Positions 8,091 through 17,423 are shown, counted from the stretch's first letter. The stretch: 64,000 nucleotides of DNA from Streptomyces sp. JH14 (GCF_029428675.1 NZ_JAJNEL010000001.1:620001-684000), one strand, 5' to 3'. Program-made: numbers and translations. The notes: generated by a model not told the origin, from the sequence alone.

Positions 8091-9671
8091 ATGTCGTACC
8101 GTCCACGCATTCCCGTGCCGGACCGCCGCGCTGTGCTGCGCGGTTCCCTGGCCGCTTCGGCCGCGCTCACGCTCCCCGTGACTGCGGGGGCGGCCCCGGC
8201 CTTCGCCCTGTCCGGCCGGCCGCGCGCGGCCTGGGGCGTTCAGGTCGGCGACGTCACCGCATCGTCGGCCCTGGTCTGGGTGCGTTCCGACCGTCCGGCG
8301 CGGATGATCGTGGAGACGTCGGCCACCGAGTCGTTCCGGCGGGCCCACACCTGGGACGGGCCTCTGGTCGGTCCCGGTACCGACTTCACCGGCACGACAC
8401 CGCTGTACGGGCTGCCTGCCGGCGAACAGGTGCACTACCGGGTGACGCTCGCGTCCCCGGACGATCCGCGCCGGACCGGTGAGCCGGTGTACGGGACGTT
8501 CCGTACCGCGCCCGCCCGCCGCCGGGACGGGGTCCGCTTCCTGTGGTCCGGCGACATCGCGGGACAGGGCTGGGGCATCAACCCGGACATCGGTGGCTAC
8601 CGGGTGTACGACGAGATGCGCCGTCTCGACCCGGACTTCTTTCTCTGCAGCGGCGACAACATCTACGCGGACGGGGTGATCGAGCCGAGCGTGACGCTGC
8701 CCGACGGCCGGGTCTGGCGCAACATCACCACCGAGGAGAAGTCGAAGGTCGCCGAGACGCTCGCGGAGTACCGCGGGAACTTCCGTTACAACCTCCTCGA
8801 CGACAACCTGAGAAAGTTCAACGCACAGGTGCCGTCGATCATCCAGTGGGACGACCACGAGGTCCGCAACAACTGGTACCCGGGCCAGATCCTGGACGAC
8901 GTCCGGTACACCGAGAAGAACGTCGACGTCCTGGCCTCGCATTCGATGCAGGCGTTCCGCGAGTACTTCCCGGTGTCCACGCTGCACACGTCGTCCGGCG
9001 ACGGCCGGGTGCACCGGGTGGTGCGGCACGGCCCGCTGCTCGACGTGTTCGTCCTCGACATGCGGTCGTTCCGCAATGCCAACTCCCCCGGCCGGCAGCC
9101 CGACGACGCCACGGGCATCCTCGGCGCCGAGCAGCTCGAGTGGCTCAAGCGCGAACTGTCGCGGTCCCGCGCGGTGTGGAAGGTGATCGCCGCGGACATG
9201 CCGCTGGGGCTGGTCGTCACGGACGGCGCGACGAACTTCGAGGCCGTGGCCCAGGGCGATCCCGGCGCCCCGCTCGGCCGTGAACTGCAGATCGCGGAGC
9301 TGCTGCGGTTCATCAAGCACCGCCGGATCACCGGCACTCTCTGGCTGACGGCCGATGTGCACTACACCTCGGCGCAGCATTACGCCCCCGACCGCGCGGC
9401 GTTCAAGGACTTCGCACCGTTCTGGGAGTTCGTGTCTGGCCCGCTGGCCGCGGGCGGCTTCCCCGCCACTGCGCTGGACGGCACGTTCGGCCCCGACCAG
9501 GTCTTCGTGCGCGCGCCCGACCGGGCGAATGTGTCGCCGATGGAGTCGCCGCAGTTCTTCGGCGAGGTCGACATCGACGGTGACAGTGGCGAGTTGACGG
9601 TGCGGCTGCGGGCCCAGGGCGGCTCCGTGCTGTTCAGCAAGGTGTTGCAGCCGGGACGAGTGGGACAGTGA
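8091..9671 (+). CDS. phoD: Tat-secreted alkaline phosphatase/phosphodiesterase, PhoD family
   Basis: Secreted metallo-phosphatase that releases phosphate from mono- and diesters outside the cell. It starts at ATG 8091 with GGAGG seven bases before. Residues 12-13 are the twin arginines of a Tat signal (DRRAVLRGSLAAS) with a likely cut after about residue 40. Then come the N-terminal fibronectin-like PhoD domain (about 45-140) and the catalytic domain with GDIAGQ, SGDNIYADG, WDDHEVRNNW and LTADVHYTSAQHY, which hold the Fe/Ca ligands. Length 526 is normal. Phosphate control is expected; a possible PHO box lies at 7992-8013. Streptomyces have several paralogues, so the exact one is not fixed by this sequence. 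Confidence 0.92.
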   Translation: MSYRPRIPVPDRRAVLRGSLAASAALTLPVTAGAAPAFALSGRPRAAWGVQVGDVTASSALVWVRSDRPARMIVETSATESFRRAHTWDGPLVGPGTDFTGTTPLYGLPAGEQVHYRVTLASPDDPRRTGEPVYGTFRTAPARRRDGVRFLWSGDIAGQGWGINPDIGGYRVYDEMRRLDPDFFLCSGDNIYADGVIEPSVTLPDGRVWRNITTEEKSKVAETLAEYRGNFRYNLLDDNLRKFNAQVPSIIQWDDHEVRNNWYPGQILDDVRYTEKNVDVLASHSMQAFREYFPVSTLHTSSGDGRVHRVVRHGPLLDVFVLDMRSFRNANSPGRQPDDATGILGAEQLEWLKRELSRSRAVWKVIAADMPLGLVVTDGATNFEAVAQGDPGAPLGRELQIAELLRFIKHRRITGTLWLTADVHYTSAQHYAPDRAAFKDFAPFWEFVSGPLAAGGFPATALDGTFGPDQVFVRAPDRANVSPMESPQFFGEVDIDGDSGELTVRLRAQGGSVLFSKVLQPGRVGQ

Positions 9672-9754
9672 ACCTGCCCTGCTGACCTCCATGGGCGGGG
9701 GCCGCGGGCGGCCGTCCGAGACCGATTGTCAGTGGTGGGTCCTACGGTTTTTGC

Positions 9755-11128
9755 ATGACCCGCTCCGTACAGGCCCTGGCCTACTCCCGCCCTTCCGCCC
9801 TGGAGTCGTCCCAGGCCGGGCAGTTGCTCGGCCTGGAGACCGCCGCCGGCCTCACTCCGCACGGCGCCGAGCCCCATCCCCGTTTCTTCGACGGCTTTCT
9901 CGCCTCGCCTCGGATCGCCGCCCGCGGTCTGCTGGCCGTCGCGGACGTGGCGTCGGCCCGCTACTACCGGCGGACCCCGGCCACTTCGCTCGACCCGGTG
10001 GTGACGGGGAACGGCGACCGGCTGCGCTTCGAGTCGTTCTCCGGCTGCTGCGGGGTCCATGCCCGCCTCGATGTGCTGCAGGACGGGCTGGACGGCGCGG
10101 AGACGGGGCACGGCACGACGAATGTGGATGTCAACAATCCACTGCGGGAGGCGCTGTCGCGGATGACGGGGGACGATCCGCTGCATCTGCGGGTCGGCCC
10201 GCAGGAGATGGCGGTCACCACGCTGGACGGCTCGGTCGTGGAGAAGAAGGTGCCGCTGCCCGAGCGGTGGCTGCGCGGGTTCGCCGAGACACAGGTGGCC
10301 TCCGCCGGTTTCGATCTGCGGGCCGAGCTGCCCGCGGTGGAGGCGGTCAGGTTCCTGCAGTCGCTGCCGCGTTCGTCGGGCCATGCCTCACGGGGTGCGC
10401 AGTGGGTGGTGCCCGCCGGGAAGACCCTGCGGCCGACCACCCGGCCGACGGCGGGTGCGGTGTGCCTGCCCGGGCCCGAGCGACTGGCGGCGCTGCAGAG
10501 GGTGCTGCGTCATGCGACGGCGTTGCGGGTGTACGGGCCCGGGGCCGATGGCACGGCCGCTGCGAGCGCCTGGGAGGTGGTGCTGCCGGGGATGCGGCTC
10601 ACGCTGACGCTGTCGCCCGATGCCTCACGCGGCTTCTCCGGTGAGGGCGGTGTGCTGGACGCGCTGGCCACCGGCGACGCGGCGGCCGACGCCGAGCTGG
10701 TGTCCGTGCTGCTGGCCTGGGAGCCGCGGATCGATCCGGCCGACCTCGCGGAGCAATCGGGTCTGACGGTGGGGCGGGTTCGGTCCGCGCTCACCCGGCT
10801 GGGCACAGCGGGCCGGGTGGGGTACGACCTCGCGGAGGCGGCGTACTTCCACCGGGAACTGCCGTACGACGCCGACCGCGCCGAGCGGCACAATCCGCGC
10901 CTGGTGGCCGCCCGGCAGCTGGCCGGCTCGGGGGCGGTCGCACTCGACGGGGAACTGGCGGCCGTGGCCTCGGGGGACCGTCGCTATCAGGTGAGGGAGC
11001 GGGACGGAGCGCTGAGCTGCACCTGCCAGTGGTGGGCCGACTACCGGGGACGGCGGGGCCCGTGCAAACACGCGCTGGCCGTTCGGATGGTCCGCCGGGG
11101 TGCTCCGGTTGCCGGGGGTGTGCGATGA
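9755..11128 (+). CDS. SWIM zinc finger protein
   Basis: Protein of 457 residues with a C-terminal SWIM finger, CTCQWW...GPCKHALAVRM: Cys422, Cys424, Cys437 and His439 give CxCx12CxH, expected to bind zinc and probably nucleic acid or protein. The rest (about 1-400) has no motif I recognise except a likely small helix-turn-helix (LAEQSGLTVGRVRSALTRLG, about 330-350). Its stop overlaps the start of the DUF6493 gene (ATGA), so the two are translationally coupled and probably work together. A -10-like TACGGT ends six bases before ATG 9755, suggesting a leaderless mRNA. In other bacteria SWIM genes of this kind travel with MoxR/VWA genes (general knowledge); none is present here. Confidence 0.85.
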   Translation: MTRSVQALAYSRPSALESSQAGQLLGLETAAGLTPHGAEPHPRFFDGFLASPRIAARGLLAVADVASARYYRRTPATSLDPVVTGNGDRLRFESFSGCCGVHARLDVLQDGLDGAETGHGTTNVDVNNPLREALSRMTGDDPLHLRVGPQEMAVTTLDGSVVEKKVPLPERWLRGFAETQVASAGFDLRAELPAVEAVRFLQSLPRSSGHASRGAQWVVPAGKTLRPTTRPTAGAVCLPGPERLAALQRVLRHATALRVYGPGADGTAAASAWEVVLPGMRLTLTLSPDASRGFSGEGGVLDALATGDAAADAELVSVLLAWEPRIDPADLAEQSGLTVGRVRSALTRLGTAGRVGYDLAEAAYFHRELPYDADRAERHNPRLVAARQLAGSGAVALDGELAAVASGDRRYQVRERDGALSCTCQWWADYRGRRGPCKHALAVRMVRRGAPVAGGVR

Positions 11129-13818
11129 AGGAGTTGCTCACTGCCGTACGGGAAGGGCGCAAGGAGGACGTCCCCGCGCTCCTCGCACCGCTGGACCGGG
11201 CGCAGCGGAGGCTGGCGCTGGCCGAGTTGAAGGCGCTCCGCAAGGAGGCGCGGGAATGGGGATGGCGTGAACAAGACAAGATCCGAAAGGCCCTGCTGAT
11301 CGCGGGTGCGGGCTGTCACAGCGGAGCCGCGGGCTGCGCCACCTGGATCGGCGGCCGGGAGCTGCGCGACTGGACGCGATCCCCCTACCCGCTTGTCCTC
11401 GAAGCTCTTGCGGACCGTGACCCTGCCTGGCTCGGCGACCTGGCGCATCGGCTGGCAGCGCGCCCCACTGCCACCAGGATCGACTACCGGTTCGTGTCCG
11501 AGCTGGCGAAGCTGGCACAGTGCCCGGTGCCCGCCACGGAAGGCTACGTGCTGGGCTGGGCGGAGACGGTCTACGTCGCGCAATGGCAGCAGAAGGACCG
11601 GCGACCGCTGATCGACATACTGCGCGCCGATCCGCACTTCACGGTTCTCGTCCCTCGCCTCTTCGAGACCACGGCGCTGCCCCCGCAGGTGATCTGGTAC
11701 GGCGATCCGGACGCCCGCCCCGGCGACCACTGGCCCACCGCCCTGGTCACCTTGGCGGAAGAGGGGGTACTGGAGCGCGCCGTGCTCGTCAACAGCTGTG
11801 TGACACGGCTGCTCCGTGGCGGGAAACCCGGCGATCTGCGGTTCTTCCTCGAGGTGTTGCGTCAGCTCGCGCTGACCGAGCAGGAGGAGGCCGAGCGGGT
11901 CGCCGACTGGATCGGGATGGCGGCGGACGGCATTTCCACCGTCGCGGGGCATGCACAGGAGGTGCTTGCCCGGCTGGACGAACGCGGCGGGCTGGCCACG
12001 CGGGATCTTGCGGATGCCTCGGGTCCGGTGCTGTTCCGTACCGAGAAGAAGCTGGTCCGGGCCCAGCTCGTGCTGCTGGGCAAGGCGCTGCGCCGCGACG
12101 CGTCGACCGCCGAGGAGCTGCTGCCGGTCGTCGCCGAGGCCTTCGGGCACGAGGACATCGACATCCAGGAACGGGCACTGAAGCTGGTGGCACGGTACGC
12201 ACCTGCTCCCGGCGATCCGCTCCGCGAGGAACTCGCCCTGTCCGCAGCCCTGTTGGGTCCGGTGAACCGGGCCGCGGCGGCCGGGGTGTTCGGGAATCTG
12301 CTCGCCGCCGCACCGCCGACCGAGCCGCATGAGGAACTCCTGCCGCCCGTCTCTGCCCCGCGTCTCCTCGAACCGGCACCGCAGACGCCGGCCGAGCTCG
12401 TCGAGGAGGTGGTGGCGCTGGTGAGATCCGGGTCGCGGGACGTCACCGCTTTCGAGCGGGCCCTGGACGGGCTGGTCCGCCATGCCCATGCGGACCGGCC
12501 GGCGCTGGCCGACGCGTTGCGCGGTGCGCTGGCGGGTCGGTGGTGGCTGGACGACGACGCGCTGTCGGGTGTCGAGCAGCGGCTCACCAGGGAGCCGGGC
12601 GTCGAACTCGTCGTGGCCGTACTGCTGGAAAGGGTGCCGGTGCGCGCGGTGCATGACGGGCTCGCCGCCTGGACCGGAACCGCGAGCTGTGTGCACGTCG
12701 CGTTCGACGCGGTGCTCCGGGCGCGGCTCTGGGAGGCCGCCTACTCCGTATTGATCGGCAGGTCGCCGTTTCTGCTGGCCACGCCGACGTGGCGGACGGG
12801 CTCGCTGGACCCCGCCGTGCTGGTCGGGCGACTGCGTGCGTATCAGCGGCTCGGCGTCGAACCCGGGGCCGCCGACTTCGCCCAGGCGCTGTTGCGGGTA
12901 CGGCGCAGCGGTCAGCACGAGGCAGCGGCGGCGGCCGCCCTGCTCGGCACTGCGCAGGGCGATCGGCTGGCCGCCTGGCTGAACGCGGACGAACCGGTAG
13001 GACCCGTGGTGCCGCACCCCGGGGAGGGTGCACAGCCTCCGGCCCGAGACGAGTGGCAGCGGTCGACGGCCGGGGCGCGGCGCGTCCTGCCGGCCACCGG
13101 GGAACGGCCGGTCGTCCAGCAGGAGTTCCCGCCCCCGTTCCGCCGGCTGGGCAGTCCGCACCTGGCAAACCCGCGCCAGTGCTACCACTGGGGTGAGCGG
13201 CCAGGATTCTGGTTCGCCACTCTGCCCGAGGACGGCGAGACAGTGGCCACCTGGCTGCTTCCCGCCATCACGGCCTGTGCGACCGAAGGACAGCGGGGTG
13301 CGGCCCGGTCACTGCCCGGGCTCGTCGAACTCGGCGGCCCGGCTGCCCAGGCCATCCATCTCGCCCTGGCGTACGGGCTGGGGGCGCGCCATCCGGAGGA
13401 CCGGCTGTCGGCGGTGGACGCCCTGCTGGTGCTCGCGTCCCAGGGCAGGCTGGACGCGGCACTGCTCGGCAGGGAGCTGGCGGTTCTCGTCGACCGCGAC
13501 CTGGTGAAGCCCAACCGGCTCGCGGAGTCCGCCCGTACGGCTGCCGCCACCGGCGCCTGCGGAACGGTGCTCTCCGTCCTGTCGGCCGTCCTGCCCCCGC
13601 TGCTGGCGTACGAGAAGGCTCCGCGCGGGCTGAGCGACCTGCTGTCCGTGGCCGCCGACTGCACGGAGCGCTGTGGTCCGGTCGGGGCCGGACCGATGAC
13701 CGGGCTCTCCGCAGTGGCCGCGCGCGGCGGATCGTCGCAGCTGGTGCGCCAGGCAGTGCGGCTGCAGGCCGCCCGGGAGCAGTGTGCGGGCTCGGCAGCC
13801 GTGGACATCGTGCCGTAA
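11125..13818 (+). CDS. DUF6493-like repeat protein, coupled to the SWIM gene
   Basis: Large cytoplasmic protein (897 residues) without signal peptide or membrane segment. The sequence is a succession of short amphipathic, Leu/Ala-rich helices, for example near 360-420 and 720-860, which reads like a HEAT-type solenoid; an acidic, proline-richer stretch sits near 410-440. I place it in DUF6493 from its N terminus (MKELLTAVREGRKEDVPALL) and its partner; no catalytic motif is visible. Start ATG 11125 overlaps the SWIM stop by four bases. Function unknown; the tight coupling suggests a scaffold or a protein-protein interaction partner of the SWIM protein. Confidence 0.8.
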   Translation: MKELLTAVREGRKEDVPALLAPLDRAQRRLALAELKALRKEAREWGWREQDKIRKALLIAGAGCHSGAAGCATWIGGRELRDWTRSPYPLVLEALADRDPAWLGDLAHRLAARPTATRIDYRFVSELAKLAQCPVPATEGYVLGWAETVYVAQWQQKDRRPLIDILRADPHFTVLVPRLFETTALPPQVIWYGDPDARPGDHWPTALVTLAEEGVLERAVLVNSCVTRLLRGGKPGDLRFFLEVLRQLALTEQEEAERVADWIGMAADGISTVAGHAQEVLARLDERGGLATRDLADASGPVLFRTEKKLVRAQLVLLGKALRRDASTAEELLPVVAEAFGHEDIDIQERALKLVARYAPAPGDPLREELALSAALLGPVNRAAAAGVFGNLLAAAPPTEPHEELLPPVSAPRLLEPAPQTPAELVEEVVALVRSGSRDVTAFERALDGLVRHAHADRPALADALRGALAGRWWLDDDALSGVEQRLTREPGVELVVAVLLERVPVRAVHDGLAAWTGTASCVHVAFDAVLRARLWEAAYSVLIGRSPFLLATPTWRTGSLDPAVLVGRLRAYQRLGVEPGAADFAQALLRVRRSGQHEAAAAAALLGTAQGDRLAAWLNADEPVGPVVPHPGEGAQPPARDEWQRSTAGARRVLPATGERPVVQQEFPPPFRRLGSPHLANPRQCYHWGERPGFWFATLPEDGETVATWLLPAITACATEGQRGAARSLPGLVELGGPAAQAIHLALAYGLGARHPEDRLSAVDALLVLASQGRLDAALLGRELAVLVDRDLVKPNRLAESARTAAATGACGTVLSVLSAVLPPLLAYEKAPRGLSDLLSVAADCTERCGPVGAGPMTGLSAVAARGGSSQLVRQAVRLQAAREQCAGSAAVDIVP

Positions 13819-13841
13819 CCGGACGCGTCGCGCTGTCACGC

Positions 13842-13869
13842 GGGGCGGGCCTTCGGCCGGCCGCGCCCC
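13842..13869. terminator. Bulged GC hairpin after the DUF6493 gene
   Basis: GGGGCG-GGCC pairs with GGCC and CGCCCC around a TTC loop, with a 5-base bulge on the right arm (13842-13869). It lies 24 bases after the stop and has no U-tract. It probably ends the SWIM/DUF6493 transcript. The following stretch to 14051 holds an imperfect palindrome TCAC-N9-GTGA at 14004-14020 that could be an operator for the next gene. Confidence 0.5.
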
Positions 13870-14051
13870 ACCGCGCGCACCCGGTGCGAACCGTTCACAG
13901 GCTGCCGTCACCTCGCACGCGCACCGCCGCCATCGCCCTCACTCACGACATCAACCAGCCAAAAAGCGGTGATAGAGGACCAGATGCACACTTAACCCAT
14001 CAGTCACAAGGCGTTCGTGATCAGGCAACACCACTCCGTCACAGTGAAGCC

Positions 14052-15503
14052 ATGACTGACGTGACATCCGCGAAGAGCTCCCGCCGCCCCCACCACTGGC
14101 GGCACGACCTGATCGAACTGGCCGCACTGTTCACCGCGGTCGCGGTGGCCGACGCGATCGCCAACCTCATCGGACACCAGCCGGACGGGCCGTACCTGCT
14201 GATCGCCTCGGCCGTGGCACTGGCGGCGACGGCCGCATTCCACACGTGGTGGGCACGACGGCACAGTCACGCGCCGCCGCCGACCGCCGTTCCCGGCAGC
14301 GCGGACGCGTCCCGCTCCGCCGACGTCCGCGCGGCCGCGCAGGGGACCGGCACCACGACCGCCGACATCGCGCCCGTGGCCACGGCCGCGGGCCGCGCCC
14401 TGTCCGACGAGGACACGGCGCTGTGGCGGATGCGTACCACCGTCCGTGACACCCCCGGCAGCCTGGCCTCGCTCTGCATCGCGCTCGCCCGGCACCGGGT
14501 CGACATCCTGACGCTGCAGACGCACCCGCTGGCCGAGGGCACGGTCGACGAGTTCCTGCTGCGTGCCCCCGCCGTACTCCAGGCCCAGCAGTTGAGCCGG
14601 GAGATCTCCGCCGCGGGCGGCAGTTCCACCTGGATCGAGCGCGCCGACGCGCACGATCTGGTGGACGCCCCGACGCGCATGCTGGGCCTCGCCACCCGCA
14701 CTGCTCTCGATGCAGCCGAACTCCCCCTTGCCCTGCGCCAGTTGCTCGGGCGCTGCACCATCCACTCGCTCCCGGCAGTCTCGATCACCGGCCGCGCCAC
14801 CGGCGAGACCGCGCCGGTCGAAGGGGTGCTGGAGGAGACCGTGATGCGGCTGCGCGACCCGTCCGGCGGCGCGATCACCGTCGAGCGGCCCTATCTTCCG
14901 TTCACACCGACCGAGTTCGCCCGGGCCCGCGCCCTGGTCGAGCTCGACGCCCGGCTCGGCCCCCGCGTCCCGCGCAGCGAGCACGTGCTCACGCTCCCCG
15001 AGGGCAACGAGATCACCGTGCGCCGTGCGGACCAGAGCGATCTGGCCGCCGCCCGGGCCATGCACGACCGCTGCTCCGAGCGGACGCTGCGGCTGCGCTA
15101 CCACGGTCCGGTCCGTGACGCCGACCGCTATCTGGAACACCTGCTGAGCCCCCGGTTCGGCCGCACCCTGGCCGTGCAGACGGCCTCCGGCCGAGTCGTC
15201 GCCCTCGGCCACCTGCTCTGGGACGGCGACGAGACGGAGGTCGCCCTCCTCGTCGAGGACGACTGGCAGCGCCGCTGCATCGGCTCGGAGCTGCTCAGCC
15301 GCCTGGTGGCGCTCGCCATCGAGGCCGGCTGCGAGAGTGTGTACGCCGTCACCCAGGCGTCCAACACGGGCATGGTTGCCGCCATGCGAGCCCTCGCGCT
15401 GCCTCTCGACTACCAGATCGAGGAAGGCACGCTCGTCATCACGGCACGGCTGGAAGCGACTCCGGTACGGTCCCTGCCGCCGTACGAGCAGGCGGGGCAC
15501 TGA
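14052..15503 (+). CDS. Membrane-anchored ACT-GNAT fusion (amino-acid-regulated acetyltransferase)
   Basis: Three-part protein of 483 residues. Two hydrophobic helices lie near 20-40 and 46-67; an Ala/Thr-rich linker follows; an ACT-like domain lies about 122-190 (RMRTTVRDTPGSLASLCIAL, then DEFLL); and a GNAT acetyltransferase domain about 318-470 begins ITVRRADQSDL, with the acetyl-CoA loop around WQRRCIGSELL. ACT-GNAT fusions in actinobacteria are known as amino-acid-regulated lysine acetyltransferases; the membrane helices are an addition I cannot match to a described protein. The last 65 bases overlap the 3' end of the opposite-strand PLP gene. ATG 14052 is the first start near the helices; targets are unknown. 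Confidence 0.8.
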   Translation: MTDVTSAKSSRRPHHWRHDLIELAALFTAVAVADAIANLIGHQPDGPYLLIASAVALAATAAFHTWWARRHSHAPPPTAVPGSADASRSADVRAAAQGTGTTTADIAPVATAAGRALSDEDTALWRMRTTVRDTPGSLASLCIALARHRVDILTLQTHPLAEGTVDEFLLRAPAVLQAQQLSREISAAGGSSTWIERADAHDLVDAPTRMLGLATRTALDAAELPLALRQLLGRCTIHSLPAVSITGRATGETAPVEGVLEETVMRLRDPSGGAITVERPYLPFTPTEFARARALVELDARLGPRVPRSEHVLTLPEGNEITVRRADQSDLAAARAMHDRCSERTLRLRYHGPVRDADRYLEHLLSPRFGRTLAVQTASGRVVALGHLLWDGDETEVALLVEDDWQRRCIGSELLSRLVALAIEAGCESVYAVTQASNTGMVAAMRALALPLDYQIEEGTLVITARLEATPVRSLPPYEQAGH

Positions 15504-16650
15504 GCGCCTGACACAGGTCGGCCCAGAGGTCCTCGACATCTTCCAGGCCGACCGACATGCGCAGCAGCCGGTCCCCGACACCCGCGGCCCGCCGGTCTCC
15601 CTCAGCCACGATGCGGTGGCTGATGGAGGCCGGATGCTGGATCAGGGTGTCGACGCTGCCGAGGCTGACCGCGGGCGTGATGAGCCGTACCGCGGAGATC
15701 ACCCGGTGCGGATCCCCGTACACCTCGAAGGAGACCATCGCCCCACCCACCTTCGGGTAGTGGACCCGGGCGATACGGGGGTCGGCGGCCAGCCGTCGGG
15801 ACAGGTCGGCAGCGGTCGCGGAAGCGGCCCGTACCCGCACCGGCAGTGTGGAGAGTCCCCGCAGCAGCAGATATCCGGCCATCGGATGCAGCACCCCGCC
15901 GGTGGCGAAGCGCACCTGGCGCAGCCGGGCCGCGAACTCCTCGTCGCAGGCGACGACTCCGCCCATGACATCGCCGTGTCCGCCCAGGTACTTGGTGGCG
16001 CTGTGCAGGACGATCGCGGCCCCCTGCTCGACCGGGCGCTGAAGGACGGGGGTGGCGAAGGTGTTGTCGACGAGCAGGGGCACCGAGCCGCAGGAGTGCG
16101 CGAGCGCCCGGATGTCGACTTCGGCGAGCGTCGGGTTGGCCGGTGACTCGACCATGACCAGACCGGTGTCCGGACGGATGGCCTCCGCGACGCCCGCCGG
16201 GTCGGTCCAGGTGACTTCGGTGCCCAGCAGCCCGGCGCCGAGCAGGTGGTCGCTGCAGCCGTAGAGCGGGCGGACGGCCACCACATGGCGCAGCCCCATG
16301 CTCGCGCGGACCAGCAGGACGGCGGTGAGCGCCGCCATGCCGCTGGCGAACGACACGGCGCTGCCGGTCCCTTCGAGCCGGGCCAGTGCCGTCTCGAAGC
16401 GGGCCGTGGTCGGGTTGTCGAGCCGGGCGTAGACGGGCGGCCCGTCGAGCCTGGCACCCGTGGTGGCGAAGGCGTCGATCCGTTCCGCCTCTCCCCGGGA
16501 GTCGTACGAGGGATAGGTGGTGGACAGGTCGATCGGCGGGGCGTGCAGGCCGAGTGCGGCCAGGTCGTCGCGTCCGGCGTGCACGGCTTCGGTGGCCAGG
16601 GCCCTGGACCGGAATGTCATCCGGGGCTGCATCGAGGCTTCAGTGTCCAT
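15439..16650 (-). CDS. Cys/Met-metabolism PLP enzyme (cystathionine gamma-lyase / methionine gamma-lyase type)
   Basis: Pyridoxal-phosphate enzyme of the trans-sulfuration family acting on sulfur amino acids. The PLP lysine is Lys220 in SATKYLGGHGD; also present are the phosphate-binding SFASGMAAL (about 100-108), YARLDNPT and DNTFATP. The length of 403 fits the family. Gamma-lyase, gamma-synthase and methionine gamma-lyase cannot be separated by eye. A divergent Lrp/AsnC regulator 59 bases away suggests amino-acid-controlled catabolism, as for cysteine or methionine lyases paired with Lrp relatives. Start chosen at ATG 16650; GTG 16671 and ATG 16632 are alternatives. The 3' end overlaps the ACT-GNAT gene by 65 bases. 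Confidence 0.88.
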   Translation of the reverse strand: MDTEASMQPRMTFRSRALATEAVHAGRDDLAALGLHAPPIDLSTTYPSYDSRGEAERIDAFATTGARLDGPPVYARLDNPTTARFETALARLEGTGSAVSFASGMAALTAVLLVRASMGLRHVVAVRPLYGCSDHLLGAGLLGTEVTWTDPAGVAEAIRPDTGLVMVESPANPTLAEVDIRALAHSCGSVPLLVDNTFATPVLQRPVEQGAAIVLHSATKYLGGHGDVMGGVVACDEEFAARLRQVRFATGGVLHPMAGYLLLRGLSTLPVRVRAASATAADLSRRLAADPRIARVHYPKVGGAMVSFEVYGDPHRVISAVRLITPAVSLGSVDTLIQHPASISHRIVAEGDRRAAGVGDRLLRMSVGLEDVEDLWADLCQALSAPPARTAAGTVPESLPAVP

Positions 16651-16709
16651 GACACCACTCTGAACACTCACCGGGCCTTGGTGGTGAGACGCCGTGCTAC
16701 GTTCGGCAC
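16651..16709. promoter_or_regulatory. Divergent promoter region between PLP enzyme and Lrp regulator
   Basis: The 59-base region contains the inverted repeat CTCACC (16667-16672) / GGTGAG (16683-16688), a possible Lrp site, and a -10 box TACGTT at 16698-16703 six bases before the Lrp ATG, which points to a leaderless Lrp transcript. No good -35 box is visible at the right distance. Confidence 0.5.
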
Positions 16710-17216
16710 ATGGCCGATTCTGTCGTTCTGGACCCGGTGGACCTGCACATTCTGCGGCTGCTGCAGAACGATGCCCGGACTACCTACCGCGAGCTGGCCG
16801 CCGAAGTCGGCGTCGCAGCGTCGACCTGCCTGGACCGGGTGACCAGACTGCGTCGCTCGGGAGTCATTCTCGGCCACCAGTTGCGGCTCGACCCGGCCCG
16901 GCTCGGCCGTGGTCTCGAGGCGCTGCTCCTGGTGCAGGTCCGCCCCCACCGCAGGGAGCTCATCGGCCCGTTCGTCGAGCGGATCAGGGGGCTTCCGGAG
17001 TCCCGTGCGCTCTTCCATCTGACCGGCCCCGACGACTACCTGGTCCATGTGGCCGTCGCGGACACCGCGGATCTGCAACGGCTGGTGCTGGACGAATTCA
17101 CGTCACGGCGTGAGGTGGCACGGGTGGAGACCCGGCTGATATTCCAGCAGTGGGAGTGCGGCCCGCTGCTGCCACCGTCGCCCGCGGCGCCCGGACGGGC
17201 CGCAGTGGCCGACTGA
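16710..17216 (+). CDS. Lrp/AsnC family regulator
   Basis: Feast/famine regulator of 168 residues: an N-terminal helix-turn-helix (LHILRLLQNDARTTYRELAAEV, about 11-60) followed by a RAM ligand-binding domain (about 70-150) with GPDDYLVHVAVADTADL. Known members bind amino acids and control nearby metabolic genes; this one most likely senses a sulfur amino acid and controls the divergent PLP enzyme (inference from position). ATG 16710; the -10 box TACGTT directly upstream implies little or no 5' leader. Confidence 0.9.
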   Translation: MADSVVLDPVDLHILRLLQNDARTTYRELAAEVGVAASTCLDRVTRLRRSGVILGHQLRLDPARLGRGLEALLLVQVRPHRRELIGPFVERIRGLPESRALFHLTGPDDYLVHVAVADTADLQRLVLDEFTSRREVARVETRLIFQQWECGPLLPPSPAAPGRAAVAD

Positions 17217-17262
17217 CGGGGCCCGGCCACCGAGGCGGCGATCGAGCGCAGCCACCGTGTCC

Positions 17263-17288
17263 GGACGGTGAGGACGGACGGTGAGGAC
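17263..17288 (+). repeat. Tandem 13-bp duplication
   Basis: GGACGGTGAGGAC occurs twice head to tail (17263-17275 and 17276-17288) in the gap between the Lrp gene and the DUF885 gene. It may be a simple slippage duplication or a direct-repeat site; nothing else is visible in this 207-base gap. Confidence 0.6.
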
Positions 17289-17423
17289 CGGCCACCGGAG
17301 CCGGCCGAGTCCGGCCGCGAAGCCGGAAGAACGGGTTCGGCCGGCAGGTTGTCACCTGGGCGACAGGAGGCCGAGGCCCGCACGCTAGTGACGCGGCACC
17401 CTTCGCCGTATGAGGATGTCCGC

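Noticed and set aside
7581..9692. Long minus-strand frame antisense to phoD
   Set aside because: The plus strand codes a clear PhoD protein; the antisense product has no family character.
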